From a virus, in IMG/VR virus record IMGVR_UViG_3300032753_000176, positions 1-23,272 of that record: a stretch of 23,272 nucleotides of DNA. One strand, written 5' to 3'. A program made the position numbers and the translations under genes. The notes under the pieces are model-generated. The model had not been told where the DNA came from and ran no database searches. It was given only the letters and a program-made list of their open reading frames with translations. The first letter of the stretch is position 1. Every line of letters begins with the position of its first letter. Positions 1 to 5,940 of this stretch are shown here, piece by piece.

Positions 1-360
1 TCTTGTGTTCCTCCGGTAAATTTCTTCTATCTCATCTTGCGTCAGACCTACCCATTCTCTAATTGGTTTTAGGCTTGCACATATCCCGCATAACGCACCA
101 GAATCCGCCACAATACCATCACCACATCCACACAAGACAGGCTCATAATCCAACCCTAGTTCACGAGCGTTATCGGCTTTCTTGTCTAATGCTTGCTGTG
201 TTTTATCTTGTTCAGGCTTGGCTAACAGACCGTTTAAACTATCTTCAATCAGCGTCACCGTATCCGGTGTTACCTCAGTCAGATGACCAATATTAAAACC
301 GTGTGTGCTGTATTCACTTTTTAATACATCCAACGCTTGCTGTAATAGTTCACGGTTCAT
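1..360 (-). CDS. Small Cys-rich phage protein, 3' end cut by window edge
   Basis: An open frame of 120 codons runs from ATG at 360 to the left edge without a stop, so the C-terminus is missing. Its ATG overlaps the stop of the exonuclease gene by 4 bp (ATGA) and has an AGGGGG-type ribosome site. The N-terminal 70 residues are helical and charged. Residues 77-94 carry four cysteines (Cys77, 79, 91, 94) in a CxC...CxxC pattern that could bind zinc. The C-terminal part (REWVGLTQDEIEEIY) resembles a tail motif seen in many small phage proteins. No function is recognised. Position after the annealing protein and exonuclease suggests an accessory role in early DNA metabolism, which is inference only. 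Confidence 0.7.
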   Translation of the reverse strand, partial: MNRELLQQALDVLKSEYSTHGFNIGHLTEVTPDTVTLIEDSLNGLLAKPEQDKTQQALDKKADNARELGLDYEPVLCGCGDGIVADSGALCGICASLKPIREWVGLTQDEIEEIYRRNTR

Positions 361-1061
361 TTCGCCCCCTGAAATGTAAGTCGTTTGTAAATTGCGCGGG
401 TGCGCTCGACATCTTTGCCGCAATACTCAGCTACTTCCTCAATCTTCCCGGCCTGAACGTAATCCCACACCTTGCTGCCGTCCAGCTCGCCCTTGGATTC
501 GATGCCAAAGATTTTGCATAGTTTATCCATGCTGATCCGATTGCCTACACCGGCCCACGCAACCATCGTGTCAAATACCGATTGATCCCAAGGTTTAGCA
601 TGAAATGGAATAAATGATGGCGGCTTGATTCCCAACATGACTGAGCGCTGAAATAAGAATCGCAAATCAAAACCAACCACGTTGTGACCAATAAATACTG
701 GACGAGGATCGGTGCTTGGATTGTAATAATCGTCAAGATAACCATAGAATTCATGGATGATTTCCGATTCTTTGGTCCAATCTTCTTGGTAAATGTTGTA
801 CGGGTGCATATCATCGACCGCAAATGAGATCGCGCAAATCTGACCCATGCCGCCATCAAATGACGTTTTGCGATATTTCTCATCCGCAGCTGCCGTAATT
901 TCATCAGTTTTAATTTTGATGTATTCGGCAATCTTGGCTTCGTCTTTGTAATTGCCCGGTGATTTTATTGCTGAGATTTCTGTTTCGATGTCTTTTTTAA
1001 GCAATTCAATCGCAGCTGGTGATTGTGCCGGTACAGTTTCGATGTCAAAGTAAATATTCAT
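357..1061 (-). CDS. DEDDy 3'-5' exonuclease (PolB-type proofreading fold)
   Basis: This 234-residue protein carries the three exonuclease motifs in order. Exo I is FDIETVP, with Asp6 and Glu8. Exo II is GHNVVGFD, with Asp132. Exo III is YCGKD, with Tyr213 and Asp217. These residues are the two-metal DEDDy catalytic set, and the protein fits the family of predicted 3'-5' exonucleases related to the PolB proofreading domain (PF10108 type). It is a stand-alone exonuclease: no polymerase domain fits in this length. The ATG at 1061 shares one base with the stop of the annealing-protein gene (TAATG) and follows a strong GGAGG site, so the two are probably translationally coupled. The likely role is processing of DNA ends in phage recombination or repair. 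That role is inferred from the neighbour. Confidence 0.88.
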   Translation of the reverse strand: MNIYFDIETVPAQSPAAIELLKKDIETEISAIKSPGNYKDEAKIAEYIKIKTDEITAAADEKYRKTSFDGGMGQICAISFAVDDMHPYNIYQEDWTKESEIIHEFYGYLDDYYNPSTDPRPVFIGHNVVGFDLRFLFQRSVMLGIKPPSFIPFHAKPWDQSVFDTMVAWAGVGNRISMDKLCKIFGIESKGELDGSKVWDYVQAGKIEEVAEYCGKDVERTRAIYKRLTFQGAK

Positions 1062-1615
1062 TATTTAACCTCCGCTTCAGTTGAAAGTAATTCATTTTTG
1101 CGAGCGCCACACAAATCGCGCACAGTTGCGACGATATTTGGATGTTTGGCGTACTTTGCCTTGGTCACAGTAAATATTTCAACCAATTCGTCAACGGACG
1201 TTGAGCTTTCGATTTTGGTTGTCAATTCGCCCAGCTCATCTTCGGACGGTTCCGGCTCTACTGGTAAATCCTCGCCAGCATAGATGTACAAACCGATGCC
1301 AAAACAAGCGATACATTTGGCAAGGCAGCGCATCATTGCGTCGCTGACTTTGCGCGAGTCAGGGCTTTTGACAGCGTTATTTCTGTTGTCCATCACAGGC
1401 AAGTGCATTTTCATGGTTTTGCCAAAGGCCGTAACTGAGCAATACACCATCATGGTTTCGCCGAAATATGTCGGCTCGGTAAATTCCCAAGTCGCCATCG
1501 GATCGTGCTGCAATAAAGTATCGACAGCCCAAGCCCAAGACAAATAGCTTAGATTGCCTTTTTTTTCTGTAAATTCTGAAACATTGATCTTGCGAAGATC
1601 GTTAAATGTAGTCAT
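1061..1615 (-). CDS. Sak3-like single-strand annealing protein (DUF1071)
   Basis: This 184-residue protein begins with a segment ending LSYLSWAWAVDTLL, the signature of the Sak3/DUF1071 group of phage single-strand annealing proteins. The conserved middle includes MHLPVMDNRNNAV and MMRCLAKCIACFGIGLYIY, also typical of the group. These proteins coat and anneal complementary single-stranded DNA in phage recombination. The C-terminal 60 residues are acidic and helical and probably form the variable tail. An AAAGG ribosome site precedes the ATG. It is the first gene of the leftward early transcript, followed directly by the exonuclease, so the pair may work as a recombination module. Family assignment is from recalled motifs, not a search. 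Confidence 0.85.
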   Translation of the reverse strand: MTTFNDLRKINVSEFTEKKGNLSYLSWAWAVDTLLQHDPMATWEFTEPTYFGETMMVYCSVTAFGKTMKMHLPVMDNRNNAVKSPDSRKVSDAMMRCLAKCIACFGIGLYIYAGEDLPVEPEPSEDELGELTTKIESSTSVDELVEIFTVTKAKYAKHPNIVATVRDLCGARKNELLSTEAEVK

Positions 1616-1636
1616 TTGATTACCTTTCGTGATAAT

Positions 1637-1651
1637 GTAGCGAAGTGCTAC
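1637..1651. promoter_or_regulatory. Small dyad in divergent control region
   Basis: GTAGC and GCTAC flank a 5-bp spacer. The dyad lies at or just downstream of the predicted start of the leftward transcript, where a repressor could bind or a small 5' hairpin could form. Either role is speculative. Confidence 0.25.
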
Positions 1652-1659
1652 TGAGTTCT

Positions 1660-1687
1660 ATTATATACAAGTATTAGACTTTGTGCA
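1660..1687 (-). promoter_or_regulatory. Leftward early promoter (sigma70-like)
   Basis: On the minus strand there is a perfect TATAAT (1665-1660) with TGCACA (1687-1682) 16 bp upstream, a 4/6 match to TTGACA. It would start transcription near 1653, leaving a leader of about 38 nt before the annealing-protein ATG. No equally good rightward promoter was found in the same region. Confidence 0.55.
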
Positions 1688-1700
1688 GAAAAGTATTAGA
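1669..1700. repeat. Direct repeat pair AAGTATTAGA, candidate operator
   Basis: AAGTATTAGA occurs at 1669-1678 and again at 1691-1700, start to start 22 bp, close to two turns of B-DNA. Both copies lie in the divergent control region: the first sits in the spacer of the predicted leftward promoter and the second just upstream of its -35. This is a plausible site for a phage regulator acting on both transcripts. The regulator itself is not in the window. Confidence 0.4.
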
Positions 1701-1731
1701 TTGTTGTATTTTCGTTATTACGGCATTCCCT

Positions 1732-2010
1732 ATGTATGCAAAACGGGTTGATGAAAACCAAAAAGAAATCGTAAAAGCTTTACGTTTGATGGGCGCTGAC
1801 GTTTATGACTTGTCCAAAGTTGGCAATGGGATTCCCGATTTGATGGTTGCAACACAGGGACAAACCATTTTGGTTGAAGTGAAATCTAGCGAGAAGGCAA
1901 GATATACCGATCACCAGCTGAAGTATCTGAGTAATTGGCGCGGCGGCTTAGTGGTCCGGGTTAATTCCGTCGATGACGCAATAGCCATGTTGCAAAATAT
2001 TAGAAAATAA
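1732..2010 (+). CDS. VRR-NUC family nuclease
   Basis: Read from the ATG at 1732, this 92-residue protein matches the small phage VRR-NUC nucleases over its full length. It has a helical start with Glu12, then GIPDLMV with Asp36, then LVEVK with Glu49 and Lys51, then Gln62 in DHQLKYL. This is the PD-(D/E)XK metal-binding core. VRR-NUC proteins cut branched or structured DNA, and phage versions often sit beside recombination genes. The frame extends upstream to a TTG at 1681, but the extra 17 residues do not resemble the family, so ATG 1732 is preferred. No clear ribosome site precedes either start. It is the first gene of the rightward transcript and is separated from the next by a structured gap with a terminator. 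Confidence 0.85.
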   Translation: MYAKRVDENQKEIVKALRLMGADVYDLSKVGNGIPDLMVATQGQTILVEVKSSEKARYTDHQLKYLSNWRGGLVVRVNSVDDAIAMLQNIRK

Positions 2011-2024
2011 TATATCTTTACCGC

Positions 2025-2123
2025 ATTCCTTGGCAGGAATTTCTCGTGTAAGTCCTAGTTAGCATCCTGCTCGTACACGCGAGTCTGCCAACACCCAAAA
2101 GGTGAGGATGCTAACTAGGGCTT
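2025..2123 (+). ncRNA. Candidate structured leader RNA with two loop pseudoknots
   Basis: The 129-bp gap between the nuclease and DUF1376 genes holds an ordered set of complementary segments. Hairpin E is ATTCC/GGAAT (2025-2029 with 2036-2040), loop TTGGCA. Hairpin F is CTCG/CGAG (2070-2073 with 2080-2083), loop TACACG. The E loop is fully complementary to TGCCAA at 2086-2091, just after F. The F loop is fully complementary to CGTGTA at 2045-2050, just after E. Between the hairpins, 2050-2068 pairs with 2105-2123 to form the terminator stem. A 4-bp hairpin (CACC 2092-2095 with GGTG 2101-2104) sits inside it. An alternative linear stem joins 2030-2036 to 2085-2091 and 2043-2050 to 2074-2083. 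Not all pairings can coexist, so a switch is possible. No known riboswitch or ribozyme consensus was recognised. Confidence 0.5.
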
Positions 2124-2129
2124 TTTTTT
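2050..2129 (+). terminator. Strong intrinsic terminator, 19-bp stem and T8
   Basis: The arm 2050-2068 pairs with 2105-2123 over 19 bp with one G-U pair; the arm's 3' end runs into eight T residues (2122-2129). The loop of 36 nt is unusually long and carries its own complementary segments. The orientation is rightward only. It ends the nuclease transcript and lies only 9 nt before the ATG of the next gene at 2139, so that gene and those after it need read-through or antitermination unless another promoter exists. Confidence 0.85.
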
Positions 2130-2138
2130 GGGCCATTT

Positions 2139-2891
2139 ATGCACTATTACCAATTCAATATCGGGGATTACCAAAGCCATACAGGGCATTTGGATTTTTT
2201 CGAGGACCTAGCATATAGGCGAATGCTTGATTGGTCTTACCTTCACGAAAAACCACTTCCGCTAGACCCCGATGAAATAGCAAAGATTATTCGTATGCGT
2301 CCGCATAGCGAAAGCATTGCGTCCGTATTAAAAGAATTTTTTAAGAAAACTCGACAGGGTTGGGTTTCGGATCGAGTGCTAAAAGAAATTGAGTCCGTTA
2401 ATGAAAAAAGCGAGAAGGCACGACGTTCTGCTATGAAAAGATGGGATACGAACGCATTGCGAACGGAGTGCGAAAGCAATGCTACACATAACCCAATACC
2501 CAAGACACATAACACAAGACCCAAGACACAAAATATAAAAGCGCCTGAAGGCGTATCACCCGAAGTTTGGGACGCATTTGTTGCTCAAAGAAAACTGAGT
2601 CGTGCAGCAATAACCGAAACGGTCATCAAATCTATTCAACGGGAATCTGACAAAGCTGGTTGGACACTTGAGCAAGCATTGTCGGAATGTGCTGCAAGAG
2701 GGTGGAGAGGATTCAAGGCCGAATGGGTTGCTGACAAGTCACTTGGACAACCGGTTAAAGAATCAGCTTGGGCGCGTAAGCAAAGGGAAGATCAACTGCG
2801 CATGGATGAATTTAGGGGAAAGCGAAGCAACATCATCGACATTCCCAGTCAGGAAATTATATTTTCGGAATTTAAGGAGTTATCAAAATGA
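2139..2891 (+). CDS. DUF1376 phage replication protein
   Basis: This is a 250-residue protein. Residues 3 to about 75 form the DUF1376 domain: YYQFNIGDYQSHTGHLDFFE, then LAYRRMLDWSYLHEKPLP, then IAKIIRM. This domain is found in phage proteins occupying the place of replication initiator O. A polar linker follows (about residues 95-135, rich in Thr, His, Asn, Pro and Lys). The C-terminal helical domain ends in the common ARGWRGFKAEWV. The likely role is origin recognition or initiation of phage replication. The start lies 9 nt after the terminator T-run, and the only ribosome-site candidate is a short GGG at 2130-2132. The next gene overlaps by 4 bp. The linker-coding DNA contains short direct repeats, described separately. 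Confidence 0.8.
   Translation: MHYYQFNIGDYQSHTGHLDFFEDLAYRRMLDWSYLHEKPLPLDPDEIAKIIRMRPHSESIASVLKEFFKKTRQGWVSDRVLKEIESVNEKSEKARRSAMKRWDTNALRTECESNATHNPIPKTHNTRPKTQNIKAPEGVSPEVWDAFVAQRKLSRAAITETVIKSIQRESDKAGWTLEQALSECAARGWRGFKAEWVADKSLGQPVKESAWARKQREDQLRMDEFRGKRSNIIDIPSQEIIFSEFKELSK
2499..2553 (+). other. Iteron-like repeats plus A+T tract, possible replication origin
   Basis: CCCAAGACACA occurs exactly at 2499-2509 and 2520-2530, 21 bp apart, with the partial copy CACAAGAC between them. An A+T tract follows (about 2530-2540) and then the dyad CGCCT-GA-AGGCG (2542-2553). Phage lambda also keeps its origin, iterons plus A+T tract, inside the initiator gene. The repeats fall in the region coding for a low-complexity linker, which is the simpler explanation, so this is a hypothesis. 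Confidence 0.25.
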
Positions 2892-3358
2892 GTTTGCCTT
2901 TACCTTGGATTGACAGAATTTTTGATAAGTTGACAGTTGTTTATGGTCGGGAGTTCACCAGTCGTTACGAAAAAATTTCTATTGCTGACGTAAAAACCGA
3001 ATGGTGCGAATGCCTCGGCGGTTTTCGCGGTCACTCAGGCGCGATTGCGTTTGCATTGGAAAACCTGCCTGAAGATAGGCCACCATCAATGCTCCAGTTT
3101 CGCGCTTTGTGCAGAAATGCACCGCAATATGCTGCGTTACAGCTGCCGCCCCCGAAAGCTGATCCAAGTATCGTTTCGGAGCAATTACGCAAAATGGCGG
3201 AAACCGCCCTACAAGCCCCGAAAACGTCGGTAGGTACATACGACCCTAAGGCTTGGGCTAAAAAGCTCAAGGAGAGGCACGAAAGCGGCGAGAAATTGAA
3301 TCTTATACAAATCGAAAAGTATCAACAAGCACTTGGTATTCAAAAAGGTGATGTATGA
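2888..3358 (+). CDS. Probable phage replication accessory protein (P-like position)
   Basis: This 156-residue protein begins SLPLPWIDRIFDKLTVVYGR and continues with a compact helical domain to about residue 80, including LENLPEDRPPSMLQFRALC. I recall the same pattern in hypothetical proteins next to DUF1376 genes in betaproteobacterial prophages. A Pro/Ala-rich linker and a charged helical tail follow. It occupies the place of lambda P (helicase loader), but no ATPase motif is visible, so loader function is only inferred from position. An AAGGAG site precedes the ATG, which overlaps the previous stop (ATGA). Confidence 0.6.
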   Translation: MSLPLPWIDRIFDKLTVVYGREFTSRYEKISIADVKTEWCECLGGFRGHSGAIAFALENLPEDRPPSMLQFRALCRNAPQYAALQLPPPKADPSIVSEQLRKMAETALQAPKTSVGTYDPKAWAKKLKERHESGEKLNLIQIEKYQQALGIQKGDV

Positions 3359-3795
3359 GCCGACCTTTATATGAAACCCAACATGACCTTAATAACGAAT
3401 TGGATGTTATTGAGCGTGTTGAGGATTTGTGGAATTGCAAATGCGTTAAGTTGCCAATCAAATACAAACTCGATTTTGCAATCATGCGCGAGAATTTCAT
3501 TGCGAGCTGGATGGAAATTAAAAGCCCAAAATATTCTATGGCTGATTTTGCTCGGTTTGGTGGATTCTTTATTTCGCTCGAAAAATGGCAATCAGCTCGA
3601 CAGCTTTATGAAACTACGGGTTTACCCTTCATTATGATTGTCAACGCTACGGACGGGATTTGGTACGCTGTTGTACAAGACTTTGATGATGTGAAAGGTT
3701 TTCGATTCCGGGGGCGCAAGGACCGGGACGATTGGCAAGACATGGAGCCTTGCGCGGTACTTTGGATTAAAAACTTTCGACAATTAGGGAGATAA
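3355..3795 (+). CDS. PD-(D/E)XK nuclease-like phage protein
   Basis: This is a 146-residue protein. An acidic helix (Glu16, Glu20) is followed by KLDFAIM with Asp40 and WMEIK with Glu54 and Lys56. That matches the D...ExK core of PD-(D/E)XK nucleases. The following segment, FISLEKWQSARQLYETTGLP, and the strands FIMIVN and IWYAVV fit the rest of such a fold. No specific family is recognised. It may be a structure-specific or VSR-like nuclease, or a catalytically silent relative. Its ATG overlaps the previous stop by 4 bp, so it belongs to the replication operon. It is the second protein of this fold in the rightward block, after the VRR-NUC gene. Confidence 0.6.
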   Translation: MSRPLYETQHDLNNELDVIERVEDLWNCKCVKLPIKYKLDFAIMRENFIASWMEIKSPKYSMADFARFGGFFISLEKWQSARQLYETTGLPFIMIVNATDGIWYAVVQDFDDVKGFRFRGRKDRDDWQDMEPCAVLWIKNFRQLGR

Positions 3796-3796
3796 A

Positions 3797-4012
3797 ATGA
3801 ATGTACCTTACAACACCGGTAAAGTAAAAATTGGCCTGAAATATGAGCCAAAGCAAATTTACATTGAGCGCGATATTGACATGATCGCTTGGCAAAAAGT
3901 CATGCTTGGCGAAGATAAACCCAGTCCATTTCGTTATTTTTGGTACAAAATAATTTGCTGCGTCGGCGTTACTACTTACTTTTTATATTTATTCAATTCA
4001 CTTTTTAAGTAA
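3797..4012 (+). CDS. Small phage membrane protein of unknown function
   Basis: This 71-residue protein has two parts. The N-terminal 40 residues (NVPYNTGKVKIGLKYEP and the next stretch) resemble conserved short proteins of phage early regions. The C-terminal part is a hydrophobic segment, residues about 49-67, predicted to cross the membrane. The start is well supported by an AGGGAG site and lies 1 nt after the previous stop. The last 8 bp overlap the end of the convergent endolysin gene. Function unknown. Confidence 0.65.
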   Translation: MNVPYNTGKVKIGLKYEPKQIYIERDIDMIAWQKVMLGEDKPSPFRYFWYKIICCVGVTTYFLYLFNSLFK

Positions 4013-4622
4013 CTTGTAAGTATTTTTTCAATGCGTCGTATTTGGCAGATCGGTCCTCAATGCCATTTACGCCGCCATTGATGCGTTTAGTCATAGATTG
4101 AAAATCTCCCGCATCAGCATAAGCGTTAAGATTCCGGCTATTCCAAAACCAACCAGCAGACAAAGTAGCGCCAGTAGGAGTTTCGACCATCGTAGGATTG
4201 TCGATAGCATTGATGCCAGTAGCAGTCGCAAAGGACGTATAGTTGTCGCGCCCTGTAATTTGGATAAGGCCGCGACCGCGATATTTCCAACCATCTCCCG
4301 AAGATTCATCGCCGTTCCCCATTCTGTTTGCATAAACTTTGTTAGCAATGCGCTCCGGCTGCCGAGCAAATTCGTTAGCCAATTCGTCATTGGGAAAGTA
4401 TTTGCCAAATATAGCTCGCAATGCAGCTGTCGAATAGTTCAAATTTTCAACGGTAAATTTAAACCCACCGGATTCATGGGCGCATTGAGCAATAAAGCCA
4501 GCAATGCGTAATGGCGTATTTATTTCGTATTTTTCGCAGGTTTCCTGCAAAGAATCGGTCCAAATACTTGCTGTGACTTCATTACAAATACCGCTTTCAA
4601 CCAGCAATTCTTTGGTTATCAC
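4005..4622 (-). CDS. Endolysin, glycoside hydrolase family 19
   Basis: This 205-residue protein is a single GH19 catalytic domain, the chitinase-like fold used by many phages to cut the glycan strands of peptidoglycan. Visible features are AQCAHESGGFK with the likely general acid Glu50, NRMGNGDESSGDGW with Glu106, and YRGRGLIQITGRDNY (residues 114-128), the substrate-cleft signature. No signal peptide or binding domain is seen, so it would need the holin encoded upstream. The start is GTG at 4622, overlapping the previous stop (GTGA) with a GGAG site 8 nt before. It is the last gene of the leftward late block and converges on the replication operon. Confidence 0.93.
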   Translation of the reverse strand: MITKELLVESGICNEVTASIWTDSLQETCEKYEINTPLRIAGFIAQCAHESGGFKFTVENLNYSTAALRAIFGKYFPNDELANEFARQPERIANKVYANRMGNGDESSGDGWKYRGRGLIQITGRDNYTSFATATGINAIDNPTMVETPTGATLSAGWFWNSRNLNAYADAGDFQSMTKRINGGVNGIEDRSAKYDALKKYLQVT

Positions 4623-5275
4623 TTCGCCATCTCCGTACTTGCAAGATTAATACGAGCCTTTACTTGAGATACATCCTTTGGTGCAGTTACAAAACCGACA
4701 GCAATATATCCGACAAATTTACCCATTTCAGGTGGAATAGAACCCCTGCACATATATGTCACACCATGTTTTATGGCAAATTCGCCAAGTTTTGATGCTG
4801 GAACGAATGGTTCACAGGAAACTTCACCTTGAAACATGGTAATGACGGATTTGTTATGTTCAGGAATGCTAGTAAATAATGCGTTGATTGACCCTTCCAA
4901 GGCTTTATCTCTACCCTGATTGCTCAGTACCAACAATGTACTTCGGCTATTTGCCTGAAGGTTTACAGCATTAACTATTACTACATCGGCACTTAGGTCG
5001 TACAACAAATTTTTAGATATTGCCTCGATTGCCGGTACTTCTTTCATTTCGGTTTTCTTTGATGCAATCGCACCCAAAATTACTTGCCGGGAATCCCAAG
5101 CAAAATAACCAGCAAATGCAATAAATGAAATTAGCACCACCGTAACTAACTTAAACGGGCTGTCAATCCACTTAATTAAATCAACCACTTTATCGGCAAA
5201 ATCTTGTTTAGGCGGTGGTCGTCTTGTAGTTCGTTTCACCGCCTTTTTAGCAACGGATTTTTTAGCCGTAACCAT
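4619..5275 (-). CDS. Membrane-anchored lysis-cassette protein, unknown function
   Basis: This 218-residue protein has a very basic N-terminal tail (Lys/Arg-rich, residues 4-23), then an amphipathic stretch, then one membrane segment at about 41-60 (KLVTVVLISFIAFAGYFAW). The remaining 155 residues are soluble and contain two cysteines. The charge pattern predicts N-in, C-out, so the C-terminal domain would lie in the periplasm. It sits between holin and endolysin with overlapping ends on both sides. An inner-membrane spanin role was considered, but it is long, lacks an obvious coiled coil, and no lipobox protein is embedded in another frame. The function therefore remains open. Confidence 0.6.
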   Translation of the reverse strand: MVTAKKSVAKKAVKRTTRRPPPKQDFADKVVDLIKWIDSPFKLVTVVLISFIAFAGYFAWDSRQVILGAIASKKTEMKEVPAIEAISKNLLYDLSADVVIVNAVNLQANSRSTLLVLSNQGRDKALEGSINALFTSIPEHNKSVITMFQGEVSCEPFVPASKLGEFAIKHGVTYMCRGSIPPEMGKFVGYIAVGFVTAPKDVSQVKARINLASTEMAK

Positions 5276-5676
5276 TATTTTGACGCAACGCCTTTGGATT
5301 TATCCAATGATCGTAATCCACCCATGCCAAGCATACCTAAAAGCACTTGCATCGTGAGAGTAGTATCGATCTGAGGAAATGCGCCGGTATAGCCCACTAG
5401 CGTTGCTACAAGCCTTGCTATCGGTTCAATGATGGCAACGTATCCCAAACCAAACCCGCAAATCCATCCGCAAAATGGTCGCCATCCTGAAACAAATATC
5501 GAGCTGGAAGCGGCTTCCACTTTGTTGATATCCATCTGACCGCTAATCGCAGCCAAATCACCATCTTGCTGCATTTTAAGTAATGCGAGCTGTGCTTGTG
5601 CGGCTTGAGCCGGATCAGGGAATATACGCTGTATAAGCGTGTTTCCAATGTTCAATAGGGCGCTAATTGGGTCCAT
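5275..5676 (-). CDS. Holin, 3-TM (GTA holin) family
   Basis: This 133-residue protein has a helical N-terminus containing FPDPAQAAQAQ, a polar stretch, then SGWRPFCGWICGFGLGY (residues 63-79), the hallmark of the 3-TM holins (PF11351 type). Three hydrophobic segments follow at about 66-82, 84-100 and 107-122. Such holins form inner-membrane lesions that release the endolysin. The ATG shares a base with the stop of the upstream gene (TAATG). Placement just ahead of the membrane protein and GH19 enzyme completes the lysis cassette. Confidence 0.88.
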   Translation of the reverse strand: MDPISALLNIGNTLIQRIFPDPAQAAQAQLALLKMQQDGDLAAISGQMDINKVEAASSSIFVSGWRPFCGWICGFGLGYVAIIEPIARLVATLVGYTGAFPQIDTTLTMQVLLGMLGMGGLRSLDKSKGVASK

Positions 5677-5930
5677 TACCTGTCCGCTTTGTTGTCTAGC
5701 TTATCGTAAACCTTATCCATCAATTGTTCGAGCCTGTCGAATCTTACATTGATGTCGGATTTCAAACTATTTAAATCTACTTTTTTAACGTAGTTTTCTG
5801 AAACGTGAAGTTCAAGACCATTTACATCACGTTTTAATTCGTTGACAGCTTCCCATAGTTGGCGAGCAAACCATCCGATGACTGATAGCGCCGCAGCGCC
5901 GACAAAGTTAATGACTTGCTGCCAATCCAT
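5676..5930 (-). CDS. Small TM plus coiled-coil protein
   Basis: Read from ATG 5930, which has a good AAGGA site, this is an 84-residue protein. A single membrane segment (about residues 6-23, INFVGAAALSVIGWFARQ) is followed by a long amphipathic helix with heptad-like spacing to the C-terminus (LEQLMDKVYDKLDNKADR). The open frame reaches back to 6005, but that part overlaps the upstream gene and lacks a ribosome site, so the inner start is chosen. The shape resembles small phage membrane proteins near lysis genes, including XhlA-like and spanin-like ones, but no family is certain. Confidence 0.65.
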   Translation of the reverse strand: MDWQQVINFVGAAALSVIGWFARQLWEAVNELKRDVNGLELHVSENYVKKVDLNSLKSDINVRFDRLEQLMDKVYDKLDNKADR

Positions 5931-5940
5931 GTTGATTTCC

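Noticed and set aside
545-931. 128-codon minus-strand frame
   Set aside because: Lies wholly inside the exonuclease gene in another frame; the exonuclease has all catalytic motifs.
1681-1731. N-terminal extension of the VRR-NUC gene from TTG 1681
   Set aside because: The extra 17 residues do not fit the family and overlap the putative operator repeats; ATG 1732 gives a family-length protein.
2025-2129. Hammerhead, HDV-like or twister ribozyme
   Set aside because: No CUGAUGA/GAAA core, and no arrangement fits the HDV double pseudoknot or twister conserved bases; left as an unclassified structure.
3999-4028. T6 run after small inverted repeats as terminator of the rightward operon
   Set aside because: Only very short A+T stems with tiny loops can form; too weak to call.
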